The notes beneath the pieces were generated by a model, which searched no databases, was not told the origin of the DNA, and saw only the letters and a program-made list of their open reading frames with translations. The translations under genes and the position numbers were made by a program. A stretch of DNA of 64,000 bases. Source: Rhizobium sp. N324 (GTDB lineage Bacteria > Pseudomonadota > Alphaproteobacteria > Rhizobiales > Rhizobiaceae). This document shows, one piece after another, positions 45,729 to 54,600 of the stretch. Each line of letters opens with the position of its first letter. Position 1 is the stretch's first letter. The stretch covers positions 1,119,001 through 1,183,000 of the forward strand of contig NZ_CP013630.1 in NCBI RefSeq assembly GCF_001664485.1, in the 5' to 3' direction.

Positions 45729-47183
45729 TCATGAGCGATTGTTAGAGCCCGCCACGCCGCCAACTTCATCGGCAAAATATGAATCCGAGAAGCCGTATTC
45801 GGTTTTAAGGAAGTGGCGCGCAAGGGCGTGGATAATCTCCGCAGCGGAGTGGAGCCGTCGAATTTCGAGAGATGCGTCGGCATCGGAAGGAAACTCCTCG
45901 GAAGCGTGCGCCGTAGCGACGCGGCAATTATCGAAGACGTATTTTTGAACGTCCTTTCCATTTCGCGCTTCCTCGAAGCGCTTCATCACCTCCGGCGCGA
46001 GCGTCGCAGCGACAGTGTTAAAGACATTTCGGATCCAGATCTTCGTCGGGTTAGGTGTACGCCCATCGGACTTTACCCGTCGCTCGAAGACCTTGAAAAA
46101 GCTGAGCACTGCGAATGTCACCAGCCCGGCTTCACGAGCGTTGAGGCCTTCGCGATAATAGGCCAGTCGTTGAAGAAGTTCAGGGTCGTCGGGAAGCGAC
46201 CGAGAGAATAACCATTGGCCGGCAATCGTGCCGCCTTTCCCGTATTGGCGGATCGGCACTGGTACCGGGTTGCCCGACCATCCATCGCCGAGGACGGCAT
46301 GCTGATCTTGGCACCAGCTTAAAATGCTTAGAAAGCGATTCAGCAGCGTGCGTGCGTCTTCAATGGAGAGACGTTCGGCCGTAAGGTCAATGCTGATCGA
46401 GCGTGTATTGTCCTTGGTCTTTGGAAATAAAACGAAGCGGTGGCCCGCGAACTCAACGCGGGTCGGATCCCCCGGCCATGCAACGGCGGTGTCGACCGGC
46501 AAGTTCAGAAAGCGTGAGTTCGGACGCGCTCCCAAACTTTTATGAAATGCGTCCCTTTCCTCTTCGTTTTCATATTCTGTCCAGTTGGTCTTCAGAGGGA
46601 GATCAAGCTGGCGGGAGAGAACGACCTCCTTCCTGAGGCGCAGAAAGAAGTCTCGCCCGAGCGCAAGCTGCCGCGCCGACGGAGTACGGATTCGATCGTG
46701 GTCGTACCGCTGCTCTGCGCCGTCGATCAGAAGAGATATCGCCATTTTGGAGATATATGAGACTGTCTTCCTATTCCCTCCTTGATCGAAGACCGCTCGG
46801 GCATAGTACTCGTCACTGTTGTCGCTTCGTTCGATAATGAAGGTCATCGCGACGAGTGAGTTGCAGGCTTCATTGCTAGAGAGAACGGCGGCGACGGTGT
46901 CGAGTAGAGTTGCCGAAGCCTGAAAGGAGGCGTTCGCACCCCCGACAGCACAGAGGCCGCCGAGGCACAGCGATACGTGGCCTGCCCACCCCGGCGATAC
47001 AGGAACGAAGCCGAGCACTGCGCTCGCGATCTGCCTGTCATTTAGGCGTGTCGCCGCAGTCTCGCGGCCACGCGGAAGAAGGCCGTGTCCCCGCAGGTGC
47101 TCAAATCTTTTAAGCGTATCGTGGAACGGATCAGGCCGGGCAAGCGCGGCATGGAGAATTTGCGAAAGGCTTTTGGCGTACAT
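45729..47183 (-). CDS. hypothetical 484-residue protein of the accessory island
   Basis: A long protein without signal peptide or membrane segments. It has an N-terminal region of about 140 residues with aromatic and glycine-rich stretches, a middle with NWTEYENEEERDAFHKSLG, and a helical C-terminal part (MKRFEEARNGKDVQKYVFDNCRVATAHASEEFP). The last segment, with R-x2-x-AHA and a following helix, weakly recalls MauJ-like or HEPN-related C-termini. It is AT-richer than core genes and lies directly upstream of vsr on the same strand. I do not recognise the family. Confidence 0.7.
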   Translation of the reverse strand: MYAKSLSQILHAALARPDPFHDTLKRFEHLRGHGLLPRGRETAATRLNDRQIASAVLGFVPVSPGWAGHVSLCLGGLCAVGGANASFQASATLLDTVAAVLSSNEACNSLVAMTFIIERSDNSDEYYARAVFDQGGNRKTVSYISKMAISLLIDGAEQRYDHDRIRTPSARQLALGRDFFLRLRKEVVLSRQLDLPLKTNWTEYENEEERDAFHKSLGARPNSRFLNLPVDTAVAWPGDPTRVEFAGHRFVLFPKTKDNTRSISIDLTAERLSIEDARTLLNRFLSILSWCQDQHAVLGDGWSGNPVPVPIRQYGKGGTIAGQWLFSRSLPDDPELLQRLAYYREGLNAREAGLVTFAVLSFFKVFERRVKSDGRTPNPTKIWIRNVFNTVAATLAPEVMKRFEEARNGKDVQKYVFDNCRVATAHASEEFPSDADASLEIRRLHSAAEIIHALARHFLKTEYGFSDSYFADEVGGVAGSNNRS

Positions 47184-47282
47184 ATCGACTTGATATCGCC
47201 TATGGCCCGATCAAGCCAAATACTTTGTGTCCGGGGGACGGGCAAACATCGAGCGGGAACGCCCACTAACCCGTCTTGCGCC

Positions 47283-48062
47283 TTACCGGCCCTCTTCGAA
47301 CAGCCGAACCCCAGTCAACTCCGCCAGCCTCCCCACCAACCCATCCTGAAACCCCGGATCACCAACCTCCGCCGCCGCTTCGCGCTGCTGCCGATGATAC
47401 CAATACCCACCACTCACCTTGGCGGCGTCATCATCGCTCGTCGCCAGCCACGTCTGCGTGAGATGCCCCATCTCCAGGTCATCCGGCGCGCCGGCGCCGC
47501 CCATCTTGGTCGGCACCCAGCCGGGGTCGACGGCGTTGCTGAAGACGTCCGGCCAGTGGCGGGCGAGGGCGGCGGCGAGGGTGGCGATGTAGAGCTTGCT
47601 TTCCGAATAGGCCTGGCTGGCGTTCCATGGCCGCCGCTTCCAGTCGATATCGTCAAGGGCGCTGCCGCCGCTGCGGTGCATGCCGCTCGTGAGATAGATC
47701 AGGCGGTCGGGGCGGGTGATCCAGGCGGTGAGGAGGTAGGGGGCGAGCACGTTGACTGCCAGCGTCTTGGCGTGGCCTTCCGGCGTTTCGCCGCGGCTTC
47801 TTTCGAGATAGATGCCGGCATTGTGGATGATGGCGTCCATGCGGCCGATGGCGTTGACCTGCTCGGCAATGGAGCGCGTTTCGGCGGCGCTGGCGAGATC
47901 GCCGATGACGAGGCCGAGGGCGGCGCCTGATGTGTCTGCGATGGCGATGGCGCGCTCGCGGGAGCGGGCGTGGAGGACGACGTCGTGGCCTTGGCCGATG
48001 AGGGTGCGGGCGGCGGCAAGCCCGAGGCCATCGGTGGAACCGGTGATGAAGATGCTGCTCAT
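47283..48062 (-). CDS. short-chain dehydrogenase/reductase
   Basis: A 259-residue SDR. The cofactor loop is ITGSTDGLGLAAA, the NNAG-like motif is IIHNAGIY, the catalytic serine is in YLTSGMH and the YxxxK pair is YSESK. The C-terminal region after residue 190 (WVPTKMGGAGAPDD) is typical of oxidoreductases annotated as retinol-dehydrogenase-like or general SDRs. The substrate is unknown. It marks the return to high-GC core DNA after the island. Confidence 0.85.
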   Translation of the reverse strand: MSSIFITGSTDGLGLAAARTLIGQGHDVVLHARSRERAIAIADTSGAALGLVIGDLASAAETRSIAEQVNAIGRMDAIIHNAGIYLERSRGETPEGHAKTLAVNVLAPYLLTAWITRPDRLIYLTSGMHRSGGSALDDIDWKRRPWNASQAYSESKLYIATLAAALARHWPDVFSNAVDPGWVPTKMGGAGAPDDLEMGHLTQTWLATSDDDAAKVSGGYWYHRQQREAAAEVGDPGFQDGLVGRLAELTGVRLFEEGR

Positions 48063-48110
48063 GGGGTTTCCTTTCGCGGTGGCGTGGTGGGGGCAGAGTG
48101 CTTGGGTGGG

Positions 48111-48460
48111 GGTGCTTGGGTCAAGTCTGAGGACGACGGAGGGTGGGGAGGGGGATTGGCTGGAGGCGAGAGCGTGGTGTGATTCTAGTGGTATGTGGGG
48201 GCTGTTTTGCCAGTGGTTTTGCCCCTCACCCTAACCCTCTCCCCGTAAAAACGGGGCGAGGGGACGTGCCATGCGAGACGTTGGAGAGGGACCAAGAGGT
48301 TGCGGCATATTCCCTTCTCCCCGTCAGAACGGGGAGAAGGTGGCGGCAGCCGGATGAGGGGCATTTTCGCGGTGATTTCAACGGCTTGACGCCGGTTCCC
48401 GTCGGCATCATTGGCGACGGGCGTGGATCCTCGGGTCAAGCCCGAGGATGACGGAGAGTG
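48111..48460. repeat. cluster of intergenic repeats (RIME-like copy at 48221-48362)
   Basis: The 432-bp gap holds a RIME-like copy (48221-48362, GCCCCTCACCCTAACCCTCT to GGATGAGGGGC). It is flanked on the left by a GGGTCAAGTCTGAGGACGACGGAGGGTGG repeat (48118-48147) and on the right by CCTCGGGTCAAGCCCGAGG with ATGACGGAGAG (48429-48458). No gene is seen. Confidence 0.8.
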
Positions 48461-48494
48461 GGGGAGCGTTTTCGCCACACCACCCAACGCCGCC

Positions 48495-49112
48495 TCACTC
48501 ACCCGCTTCCCTTCGCCGCTCCGCCCCCGCCGCAATCGTCTGCACCAGCTCGTCCACCTCCCTTGCCAGCCGCTCCAGCGGCAATCCCACGAACCGCCCC
48601 TCCAGGCTGATGCTGACCACCCCGTGGACGGCGCCGAAGAGGGTGCGGGCGCGGATGGCGCGGTCTTGCGGCGGCATGTCGGGCTGCAGTTCGGCGAGCG
48701 GTTCGGCGATCACGTCCATCAGGAAGAGGTGTTCGTCGAGGTGCCATTGCGGCGTCGGGGCGGTGTCGGGGGGGAAGTGGTCGAACAGCGCCTTCCAGAG
48801 GTTGCGGTGCTCGACGGCGAAGGCGAGGTAGCCCTGGGCGAGGTTGCGCAGGCGGTCGGTCGGGCTTTTGTCCCTAGCCTCGGGCAGCGTCAGCCTGGCC
48901 TCCAGCGCCTTCAGCGTCGAGGAATTGACGTGGATGACGAGCTCGGCGAGGTCGGAGAAGACGGTGTAGAGACCGCCGAGCGCGCAGCCGGCGTCCTGGG
49001 TGATGTCGCGGGCTCTAAGGTTGGTCAGCCCGTCGCGGGCGATGCGCTCGCGCGCCGCCTCGACCAGCCGCGCCTTCAAATCCTCGCGTTTTTCTTCTCG
49101 CCTGCCGGCCAT
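48495..49112 (-). CDS. TetR-family transcriptional regulator
   Basis: A 205-residue regulator. The N-terminal helix-turn-helix is RLVEAARERIARDGLTNLRARDIT..ALGGLYTVFSDLAELV. The C-terminal helical part matches the WHG/TetR_C type (RNLWKALFDHFPP). It is divergent from the pspA gene with about 110 bp between, in which three copies of one palindrome lie. It most likely represses both itself and the psp-like operon. ATG 49112 is preferred over 49124. Confidence 0.88.
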   Translation of the reverse strand: MAGRREEKREDLKARLVEAARERIARDGLTNLRARDITQDAGCALGGLYTVFSDLAELVIHVNSSTLKALEARLTLPEARDKSPTDRLRNLAQGYLAFAVEHRNLWKALFDHFPPDTAPTPQWHLDEHLFLMDVIAEPLAELQPDMPPQDRAIRARTLFGAVHGVVSISLEGRFVGLPLERLAREVDELVQTIAAGAERRREAGE

Positions 49113-49135
49113 TAACCATTCCACTTCGACTTTTT

Positions 49136-49207
49136 TGAACGACGTTCAAAATTTATCTTGAACGTCGTTCATGATTCTGCCATAACAGCACTCGTGAACA
49201 ACGTTCA
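49136..49207. promoter_or_regulatory. three TetR-type operators between tetR and pspA
   Basis: Three 13-bp palindromes of one type: TGAACGACGTTCA (49136-49148), TGAACGTCGTTCA (49159-49171) and TGAACAACGTTCA (49195-49207). Centre-to-centre distances are 23 and 36 bp. They fill the divergent promoter region and are the likely binding sites of the adjacent TetR protein. Confidence 0.85.
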
Positions 49208-49224
49208 TAAACCGGAGGCAAGAA

Positions 49225-49911
49225 ATGTTCAAACTGATTTCTATTCTCTTGCGGGGCAGGGCGCATGATGCCGAGCAGGCCTTTGCCGATCGCCACGCCG
49301 TGCCGCTGCTTGCCCAGCAGATCCGCGATGCCGCCCAGGCGATCCAGTCGGCGCGCCGCAGTGTCGCCGTCGCCATCGCCCAGAACGAACAGGAAAAGGC
49401 GCAGCATCAGGCGATCCTCAGCCGCATCGCCGATCTCGAGACCCGCGCCTGCGCAGCGCTGGACAAGGGCAATGAGGGCCTGGCCCGCGAGGCGGCCGAA
49501 GCGATCGCCTTTCTCGAAGCCGAGCGCGATGCCTCGGTGGCGGCGCAGGCCCAGTTCACCACCTCGATCGGCAAGCTGAAAGCAATCGTGCGCTCGGCCG
49601 AGGCGCGGCTGCAGGAGCTGCAGCGCGGCGAGCGGCTGGCGCGGGCCACCGAGCAGGCGCAGAAGCTCGATGTCGTGGTCGCCGGTCCCGGCCTTGCCAC
49701 CCTCGACGAGGCCGAGGAGACCCTGGCGCGGCTGCGCCTGCGCCAGAGCCAGAATGAGCTGACGGCGGCGGCACTGAAGGACATGGAAAGCACCACCCGG
49801 CCGGCCGGCATCATCGAAAAGCTTGCCAATGCCGGCTGCGGCGCGCCGCTCGGCTCATCGGCCGATGACGTGCTCACCCGGCTGAAGAGCCGCATCACGC
49901 CGGCCGCCTGA
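49225..49911 (+). CDS. pspA: PspA/IM30-family membrane-stress protein
   Basis: A 228-residue, almost wholly helical coiled-coil protein: MFKLISILLRGRAHDAEQAFADRHAVPLLAQQIRDAA at the N-terminus and long Ala/Glu/Gln/Arg heptads throughout. The family oligomerises on the inner membrane under stress and stabilises it. It is followed by a YiaA/B gene and the LplT-Aas fusion, suggesting a membrane-lipid repair operon controlled by the TetR regulator rather than by PspF. Confidence 0.85.
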   Translation: MFKLISILLRGRAHDAEQAFADRHAVPLLAQQIRDAAQAIQSARRSVAVAIAQNEQEKAQHQAILSRIADLETRACAALDKGNEGLAREAAEAIAFLEAERDASVAAQAQFTTSIGKLKAIVRSAEARLQELQRGERLARATEQAQKLDVVVAGPGLATLDEAEETLARLRLRQSQNELTAAALKDMESTTRPAGIIEKLANAGCGAPLGSSADDVLTRLKSRITPAA

Positions 49912-49955
49912 ATTCATCCACTCGACCAACCCATCAAAATTGAAGGATCACTGCT

Positions 49956-50237
49956 ATGAACGACAGTTTCCAGAAACATTCCGCCAGCTGGGTCAGCTTC
50001 TCCTACATCTCCTTCGGCTCGGCCGCCTTCATGCTGGCTCTTGGCCTTTACATGATGCCGCTCGATCTCTGGGGCAAAGGCTATCTTGCCATGGGCATCC
50101 TGATGCTGGTGCAGACCACGGTGAACATCACCAAGACGCTGCGCGACAATGCCGAATCCGAGAAGCTGATCCGCAAGGTCGAGGATGCCCGCACGGAAAA
50201 ACTGCTCGTCAAATTCAATCGTAGCGATGAAGATTGA
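49956..50237 (+). CDS. YiaA/YiaB-family inner-membrane protein
   Basis: A 93-residue protein with two membrane helices (SWVSFSYISFGSAAFMLALGLYMM and GYLAMGILMLVQTTVNITK) forming a YiaA/B domain, then a charged tail (DNAESEKLIRKVEDARTEKL). It lies 44 bp after pspA. Function unknown; pairing with PspA is seen in other proteobacteria. Confidence 0.85.
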   Translation: MNDSFQKHSASWVSFSYISFGSAAFMLALGLYMMPLDLWGKGYLAMGILMLVQTTVNITKTLRDNAESEKLIRKVEDARTEKLLVKFNRSDED

Positions 50238-50247
50238 TCTTCCTTAA

Positions 50248-50298
50248 CCACAGCGCAGAGTTGTTGCCGCATTCAACCAATGGGTAACAACTCTGTGG
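50248..50298. promoter_or_regulatory. imperfect inverted repeat upstream of the LplT-Aas fusion gene
   Basis: CCACAGCGCAGAGTTGTT (50248-50265) faces AACAACTCTGTGG (50286-50298), a stem of 9 bp extended by CCAC/GTGG after a bulge. There is no T-run, so it may be a leader hairpin or an operator rather than a terminator. Confidence 0.4.
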
Positions 50299-50331
50299 CC
50301 TTCTCAGCAGGCCGAACGAGGGACCAAGCCC

Positions 50332-53300
50332 GTGCAACACAATCTGATGACGTCAAGGAAATTCGCGCCGCTGTTCTGGACCCAGTTCCTCACGGCCTTC
50401 AACGACAATTTTCTGAAGAACACGCTGGTGTTCCTCATTCTCTTCAAGATGTCGGCGAGCGAGGGGGCTGCCCTGGTGACGCTGGCCGGCGTCATCCTCA
50501 TCGTGCCCTTCCTGCTGCTCTCCGCACTCGGCGGCGAACTGGCCGACAAGCACGACAAGGCGAAGATCGCCGAACTACTGAAACGCTGCGAGATCGGCAT
50601 TGCGGCGCTGGCCGTCGTCGGCCTCGGCTTTTCCTCCATCTTTGTGCTGATGGCGGCCCTCTTCGGCTTCGGCACCGTCTCGGCGCTGTTCGGGCCGATC
50701 AAATACGGCATCCTGCCCGATCATCTCGATCGCCGCGACCTGCCAAAGGCCAATGCCTGGATCGAGGGCGGCACCTTCATCGCCATCCTCGCCGGCACGA
50801 TCATCGCCGCCCTGGCTTTCTCAAGCGGCGACAATGTGCTGCTGTTCGGCTCGATGATGATGGGGCTGTCGCTGCTCTGCTGGCTGGCGAGCCGGATGAT
50901 CCCGCCCACCGGCTCCAAGGCGCCGGATTTGGAGATCGACCGCAATGTCATCCGTTCCAGCTACACGCTGGTTATGGAAATCCGTAGGGATAAGCGGCTG
51001 TGGCGCTCGGCGCTGATGAATTGCTGGTTCTGGCTGGTCGGCGCCTTCGTACTGTCGATCCTGCCGACCATGGTCACCGAGCTGCTCGGCGGCTCCGAGC
51101 TCGTCGTTCCCGCCTATCTCACCGTCTTCGCCATCGCCGTCGCCGTCGGCTCCGGCATTGCCGCCTGGATGTCGTCGGGCCGCATCGTGCTGCTGCCGGC
51201 CCCTGTCGGAACGGCGCTGCTCGGCCTCTTCAGCCTCGATCTCGCCTGGAACCTCTGGGGCCTGGCCTCTGCTGCGCACGCGACGACGATCCTCGATTTC
51301 TTCGCCGGTCAAAACACCATCCGCGTCGCCATCGATCTCGCCGGCATGGCGATTGCGGGCGCCTTCATCGCCGTTCCCACCTTCGCCGCGCTGCAGACCT
51401 GGGCGCATGAGGATCGCCGCGCCCGCGTCATCGGTGCCGCCAACGTGCTCTCGGCGCTGTTCATCACCGTCGGCCTCGGCCTCGTCGCCGTCATCCAGGC
51501 GCTCGGCGCCTCCATTCCTGAGATCCTGATCGGCCTCGGCATCCTCAATTTTGCCGTCGCCTGGCTGATGCTGAAGACGCTGCCGACCAACCCCTTCCGC
51601 GATTTCATCTCGATCCTGTTCCGCGCCTTCATGCGGCTCGAGGTCGAGGGGCTGGAGAATATCAAGAAGGCCGGCCGCGCGCCGATCATCGCGCTGAACC
51701 ATGTCAGCCTGCTCGACGGCGCTTTGGCGCTTGCCATCACCGAGGAGGAGCCGACCTTCGCCGTCGATTACAAGATCGCCCAGGCCTGGTGGGTGCGGCC
51801 CTTCCTGAAAATGTGCAAGTTCCTGCCGCTTGACCCCACAAAGCCGATGGCGACCCGCTCGCTGATCAAGGTGGTGCAGGACGGCAGCCCGATCGGCATC
51901 TTCCCCGAGGGCCGCCTGACGGTGACCGGCACGCTGATGAAGGTCTATGACGGCGCCGCCATGGTCGCCGACAAGACCGGCGCGATGGTCGTGCCGGTCA
52001 AGATCGACGGGCTGGAGAAGAGCTATCTCTCCTATCTCGATAACGGCAAGATCCGCCGCCGGCTGTTTCCCAAGGTCAAGGTGACCATTCTCGAGCCGGT
52101 GAAGCTCGAAGTGCCCACAGAGCTGAAGGGCCGCAAGCGCCGCACGGCGGCGGGTGCGGCGCTCTATCAGGTGATGTCGAACCTGCTGTTCGAGACCGCC
52201 GATACCTCGTCCACCGTGCTCGGCCGCGTCATTCAGGCGGCCCAGGAATTCGGCATGAAAAAGCTCGCCGTCGAGGATCCGGTCACCGGCAGCCTCACCT
52301 ATGGCAAGCTCTTGACGGGTGCCGCCGTGCTCGGTGCAAAATTCCGCGCCCGCTTCCCGGAGGCAAACATCGGCGTCATGCTGCCGAATGCCAATGGCGC
52401 CGCCGCCACCATTCTCGGGGTCATGAGCGCGGGCAAGGTGCCGGCCATGCTGAACTTTACCGCCGGTGCCGCCAACATCCTCTCCGCCTGCAAGGCCGCC
52501 GAGGTGAAACATGTGCTGACCTCACGCGCCTTCGTCGCCCAGGCCAAGCTCGGCCCCGTTATCGCCGAGATGGAAAAGCAGGTGACGATCGTCTGGCTCG
52601 ATGATCTGAGAGCCGAAATCGGCGCGCTCGACAAGATCCGCGGGCTCATCCGCAAGGGCCGGCCGCTGGTCAAGCGCCAGCCGGATGATCCGGCCGTCAT
52701 CCTCTTCACCTCGGGCTCGGAGGGCACGCCGAAGGGCGTGGTGCTGACCCACCGCAACATCCTGTCGAACGCCGCCCAGGCCGCCGCCCGCATCGATTTC
52801 CACAGCGGCGACAAGGTGTTCAACATCCTGCCGGTTTTCCATTCCTTCGGGCTGACGGCCGGCACCGTGCTGCCGCTGATCTCCGGCGTGCCGGTCTATT
52901 TCTATCCGTCGCCGCTGCATTACCGCATCGTGCCGGAGCTGATCTACGTCTCCAACGCCACGATCATCTTCGGCACCGATACCTTCCTCAACGGCTATGC
53001 GAGGACCGCGCATCCCTACGACTTCCGCTCGATCCGCTATATCTTCTCCGGCGCCGAGCCGGTGAAGGCCTCGACCCGCAACACCTATATGGAAAAATTC
53101 GGCCTGCGCATCCTGGAAGGCTACGGCGTCACCGAGACCGCGCCGGTCATCTCAATCAACACGCCGATGTATAACCGCTCCGGCACGGTCGGCAAAATCC
53201 TGCCTGGTATGGAATGGAAGCTCGAACCGGTGCCCGGCATCGACGAGGGCGGAAGGCTGCATGTGCGCGGCGCCAATGTCATGGCCGGGTATCTCCGTGC

Positions 53301-53727
53301 CGAAAAACCCGGCGTGCTCGAGCCGCTCGCCGATGGCTGGCACGACACCGGCGACATCGTCACCATCGACGAGGACGGCTTCGTCAAGATCCGCGGCCGC
53401 GCCAAACGCTTCGCCAAGATCGGCGGCGAAATGATCTCGCTCGCCGCCGTCGAAACGCTCGCCGCCGAACTCTGGCCGGGCGCGCTCTCCGTCGTCTCGT
53501 CGCTGCCCGACCCCAAGAAGGGCGAGCGCCTGGTGCTGCTCACCGAAGCCGAAACCGCCACCCGCGCCGAATTCCTCGCCTTCGCCAAGTCGAAGGGGGC
53601 GATGGACATGATGGTCCCGGCCGAGGTCACCATCGGCAAGGTGCCGGTGCTGGGTTCGGGCAAGGTCGACTTCGTCGCGGCGCGCAAGCTGGCGGAAGGT
53701 GCGCTTGAGAAGGGGGAGGCGGCGTAG
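50332..53727 (+). CDS. LplT-Aas type fusion: MFS lysophospholipid flippase, acyltransferase, acyl-ACP synthetase
   Basis: A 1131-residue three-part protein. Residues about 1-410 are an MFS transporter with about 12 membrane segments (FWTQFLTAFNDNFLKNTLVF at the start), as in LplT. Residues about 430-620 are a PlsC-type acyltransferase (NHVSLLD, FPEGRLTVTG). Residues about 640-1120 are an AMP-forming acyl-ACP/CoA ligase (LFTSGSEGTPKGVVLTHRN, GYGVTETAPV). Together they would import lysophospholipid and reacylate it. GTG 50332 has GAGGGA upstream; ATG 50347 is an alternative. It probably belongs with pspA. Confidence 0.92.
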   Translation: MQHNLMTSRKFAPLFWTQFLTAFNDNFLKNTLVFLILFKMSASEGAALVTLAGVILIVPFLLLSALGGELADKHDKAKIAELLKRCEIGIAALAVVGLGFSSIFVLMAALFGFGTVSALFGPIKYGILPDHLDRRDLPKANAWIEGGTFIAILAGTIIAALAFSSGDNVLLFGSMMMGLSLLCWLASRMIPPTGSKAPDLEIDRNVIRSSYTLVMEIRRDKRLWRSALMNCWFWLVGAFVLSILPTMVTELLGGSELVVPAYLTVFAIAVAVGSGIAAWMSSGRIVLLPAPVGTALLGLFSLDLAWNLWGLASAAHATTILDFFAGQNTIRVAIDLAGMAIAGAFIAVPTFAALQTWAHEDRRARVIGAANVLSALFITVGLGLVAVIQALGASIPEILIGLGILNFAVAWLMLKTLPTNPFRDFISILFRAFMRLEVEGLENIKKAGRAPIIALNHVSLLDGALALAITEEEPTFAVDYKIAQAWWVRPFLKMCKFLPLDPTKPMATRSLIKVVQDGSPIGIFPEGRLTVTGTLMKVYDGAAMVADKTGAMVVPVKIDGLEKSYLSYLDNGKIRRRLFPKVKVTILEPVKLEVPTELKGRKRRTAAGAALYQVMSNLLFETADTSSTVLGRVIQAAQEFGMKKLAVEDPVTGSLTYGKLLTGAAVLGAKFRARFPEANIGVMLPNANGAAATILGVMSAGKVPAMLNFTAGAANILSACKAAEVKHVLTSRAFVAQAKLGPVIAEMEKQVTIVWLDDLRAEIGALDKIRGLIRKGRPLVKRQPDDPAVILFTSGSEGTPKGVVLTHRNILSNAAQAAARIDFHSGDKVFNILPVFHSFGLTAGTVLPLISGVPVYFYPSPLHYRIVPELIYVSNATIIFGTDTFLNGYARTAHPYDFRSIRYIFSGAEPVKASTRNTYMEKFGLRILEGYGVTETAPVISINTPMYNRSGTVGKILPGMEWKLEPVPGIDEGGRLHVRGANVMAGYLRAEKPGVLEPLADGWHDTGDIVTIDEDGFVKIRGRAKRFAKIGGEMISLAAVETLAAELWPGALSVVSSLPDPKKGERLVLLTEAETATRAEFLAFAKSKGAMDMMVPAEVTIGKVPVLGSGKVDFVAARKLAEGALEKGEAA

Positions 53728-53773
53728 GCGGGGCTTGGCCGGCGTCAGGCGCCGGATAAATTCATGCAAAGTG

Positions 53774-54050
53774 CGTGCGGCATGGATACTCGGGTCAAGC
53801 CTGATACTCGGGTCAAGCCCGAGTATGACGGAGTGTGTGGGACGCGATCGGCAGGAGGCGAGGCGTTTGGAGGAATTCCGGCAAGATGCGCCAGCGGTTT
53901 TGCCTGAGAACGCGTAAAAAAATGGCGGCAATCGAATAACCGCGACGCTTACGGTTCTTGCGCACACGTTCCCCCACCCTCCGTCGTCCTCGGGCTTGAC
54001 CCGAGGACCCGTGGCCGCCAGCATTTCGGCTCGGTGTGGTTACCACCACC
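53774..54050. repeat. long direct repeat, copy A (flanks a SnoaL-like gene)
   Basis: About 277 bp beginning GCATGGATACTCGGGTCAAG and ending at the GTGGTTACCACC region, including the 25-bp-scale internal block GTTTTGCCTGAGAACGCGTA and ACCGCGACGCTTACGGTTCT. Copy B at 54601-54861 is nearly the same. Each end carries the GGGTCAAGCCC palindrome in opposite sense. Copy A has an extra tandem duplication of GATACTCGGGTCAAGCC. It fills most of the 344-bp gap. Confidence 0.85.
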
Positions 54051-54071
54051 GCCGCATCGCCGGCATCATGC

Positions 54072-54446
54072 TCAAGCTCTGACGCTTTCGAGATGCCAGA
54101 CCTTGGCGACGATCCGCCAGCCCTCATCACCCCTTGCGAAGCAGAGATGGTCGATGAAGATGTTGGCGTGGATCCGCAGCCGGACCTTCACCGTCGCGGC
54201 CTTCTCTGCCAGCCAGTCGATCAGGATGATGTCGTCCTCGCGATCCTGCCCGCGGCTGGCCGGGGAGACGCGCTTGGCGATCACCGCGCGGTAATCGGCG
54301 ATCGGATCCACCGTGATCTTTCCCTCGTCGGCGTCGAACAGGCTGCAGGCCGGGTGAAAGATCCGGTCGAACAAGGCGAGGTCGCAGGTATAGAGGGCAT
54401 CGAAATAGGTCTGGATCGCATCCAGCAGTTCGGCATTGCGGCGCAT
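54072..54446 (-). CDS. SnoaL/NTF2-like nuclear transport factor 2 family protein
   Basis: A 124-residue protein starting MRRNAELLDAIQTYFDALYTCDLALFDRIFHP, the usual NTF2-like N-terminus, followed by DPIADYRAVIAKR and a C-terminal GWRIVAKVWHLE strand. Many relatives are putative lumazine-binding or SnoaL-like proteins of unknown role. It is flanked on both sides by direct copies of a 260-280 bp repeat, so the whole segment could be a transposed or recombining unit. Confidence 0.78.
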   Translation of the reverse strand: MRRNAELLDAIQTYFDALYTCDLALFDRIFHPACSLFDADEGKITVDPIADYRAVIAKRVSPASRGQDREDDIILIDWLAEKAATVKVRLRIHANIFIDHLCFARGDEGWRIVAKVWHLESVRA

Positions 54447-54600
54447 GGTGTTTCCCTGTTGTTGGCCGGGGAAACTCGCATGCCTGGCGCCGGCGCTGCC
54501 AGTGGCGAAACTGCCAAATATGACGGTATTCATCCAAATGCCGCGAACTCTCGTTCCGCGCCGAACAGGTGAAAAAGACCTTCGACATACAAGCGCAGCG

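Noticed and set aside
40825..47282. Classical integrase-mediated island with attL/attR at tRNA-Gln
   Set aside because: No integrase gene is in the window and I found no second copy of the tRNA 3' end near 47.2 kb; the tRNA marks the edge but the mechanism is not shown.
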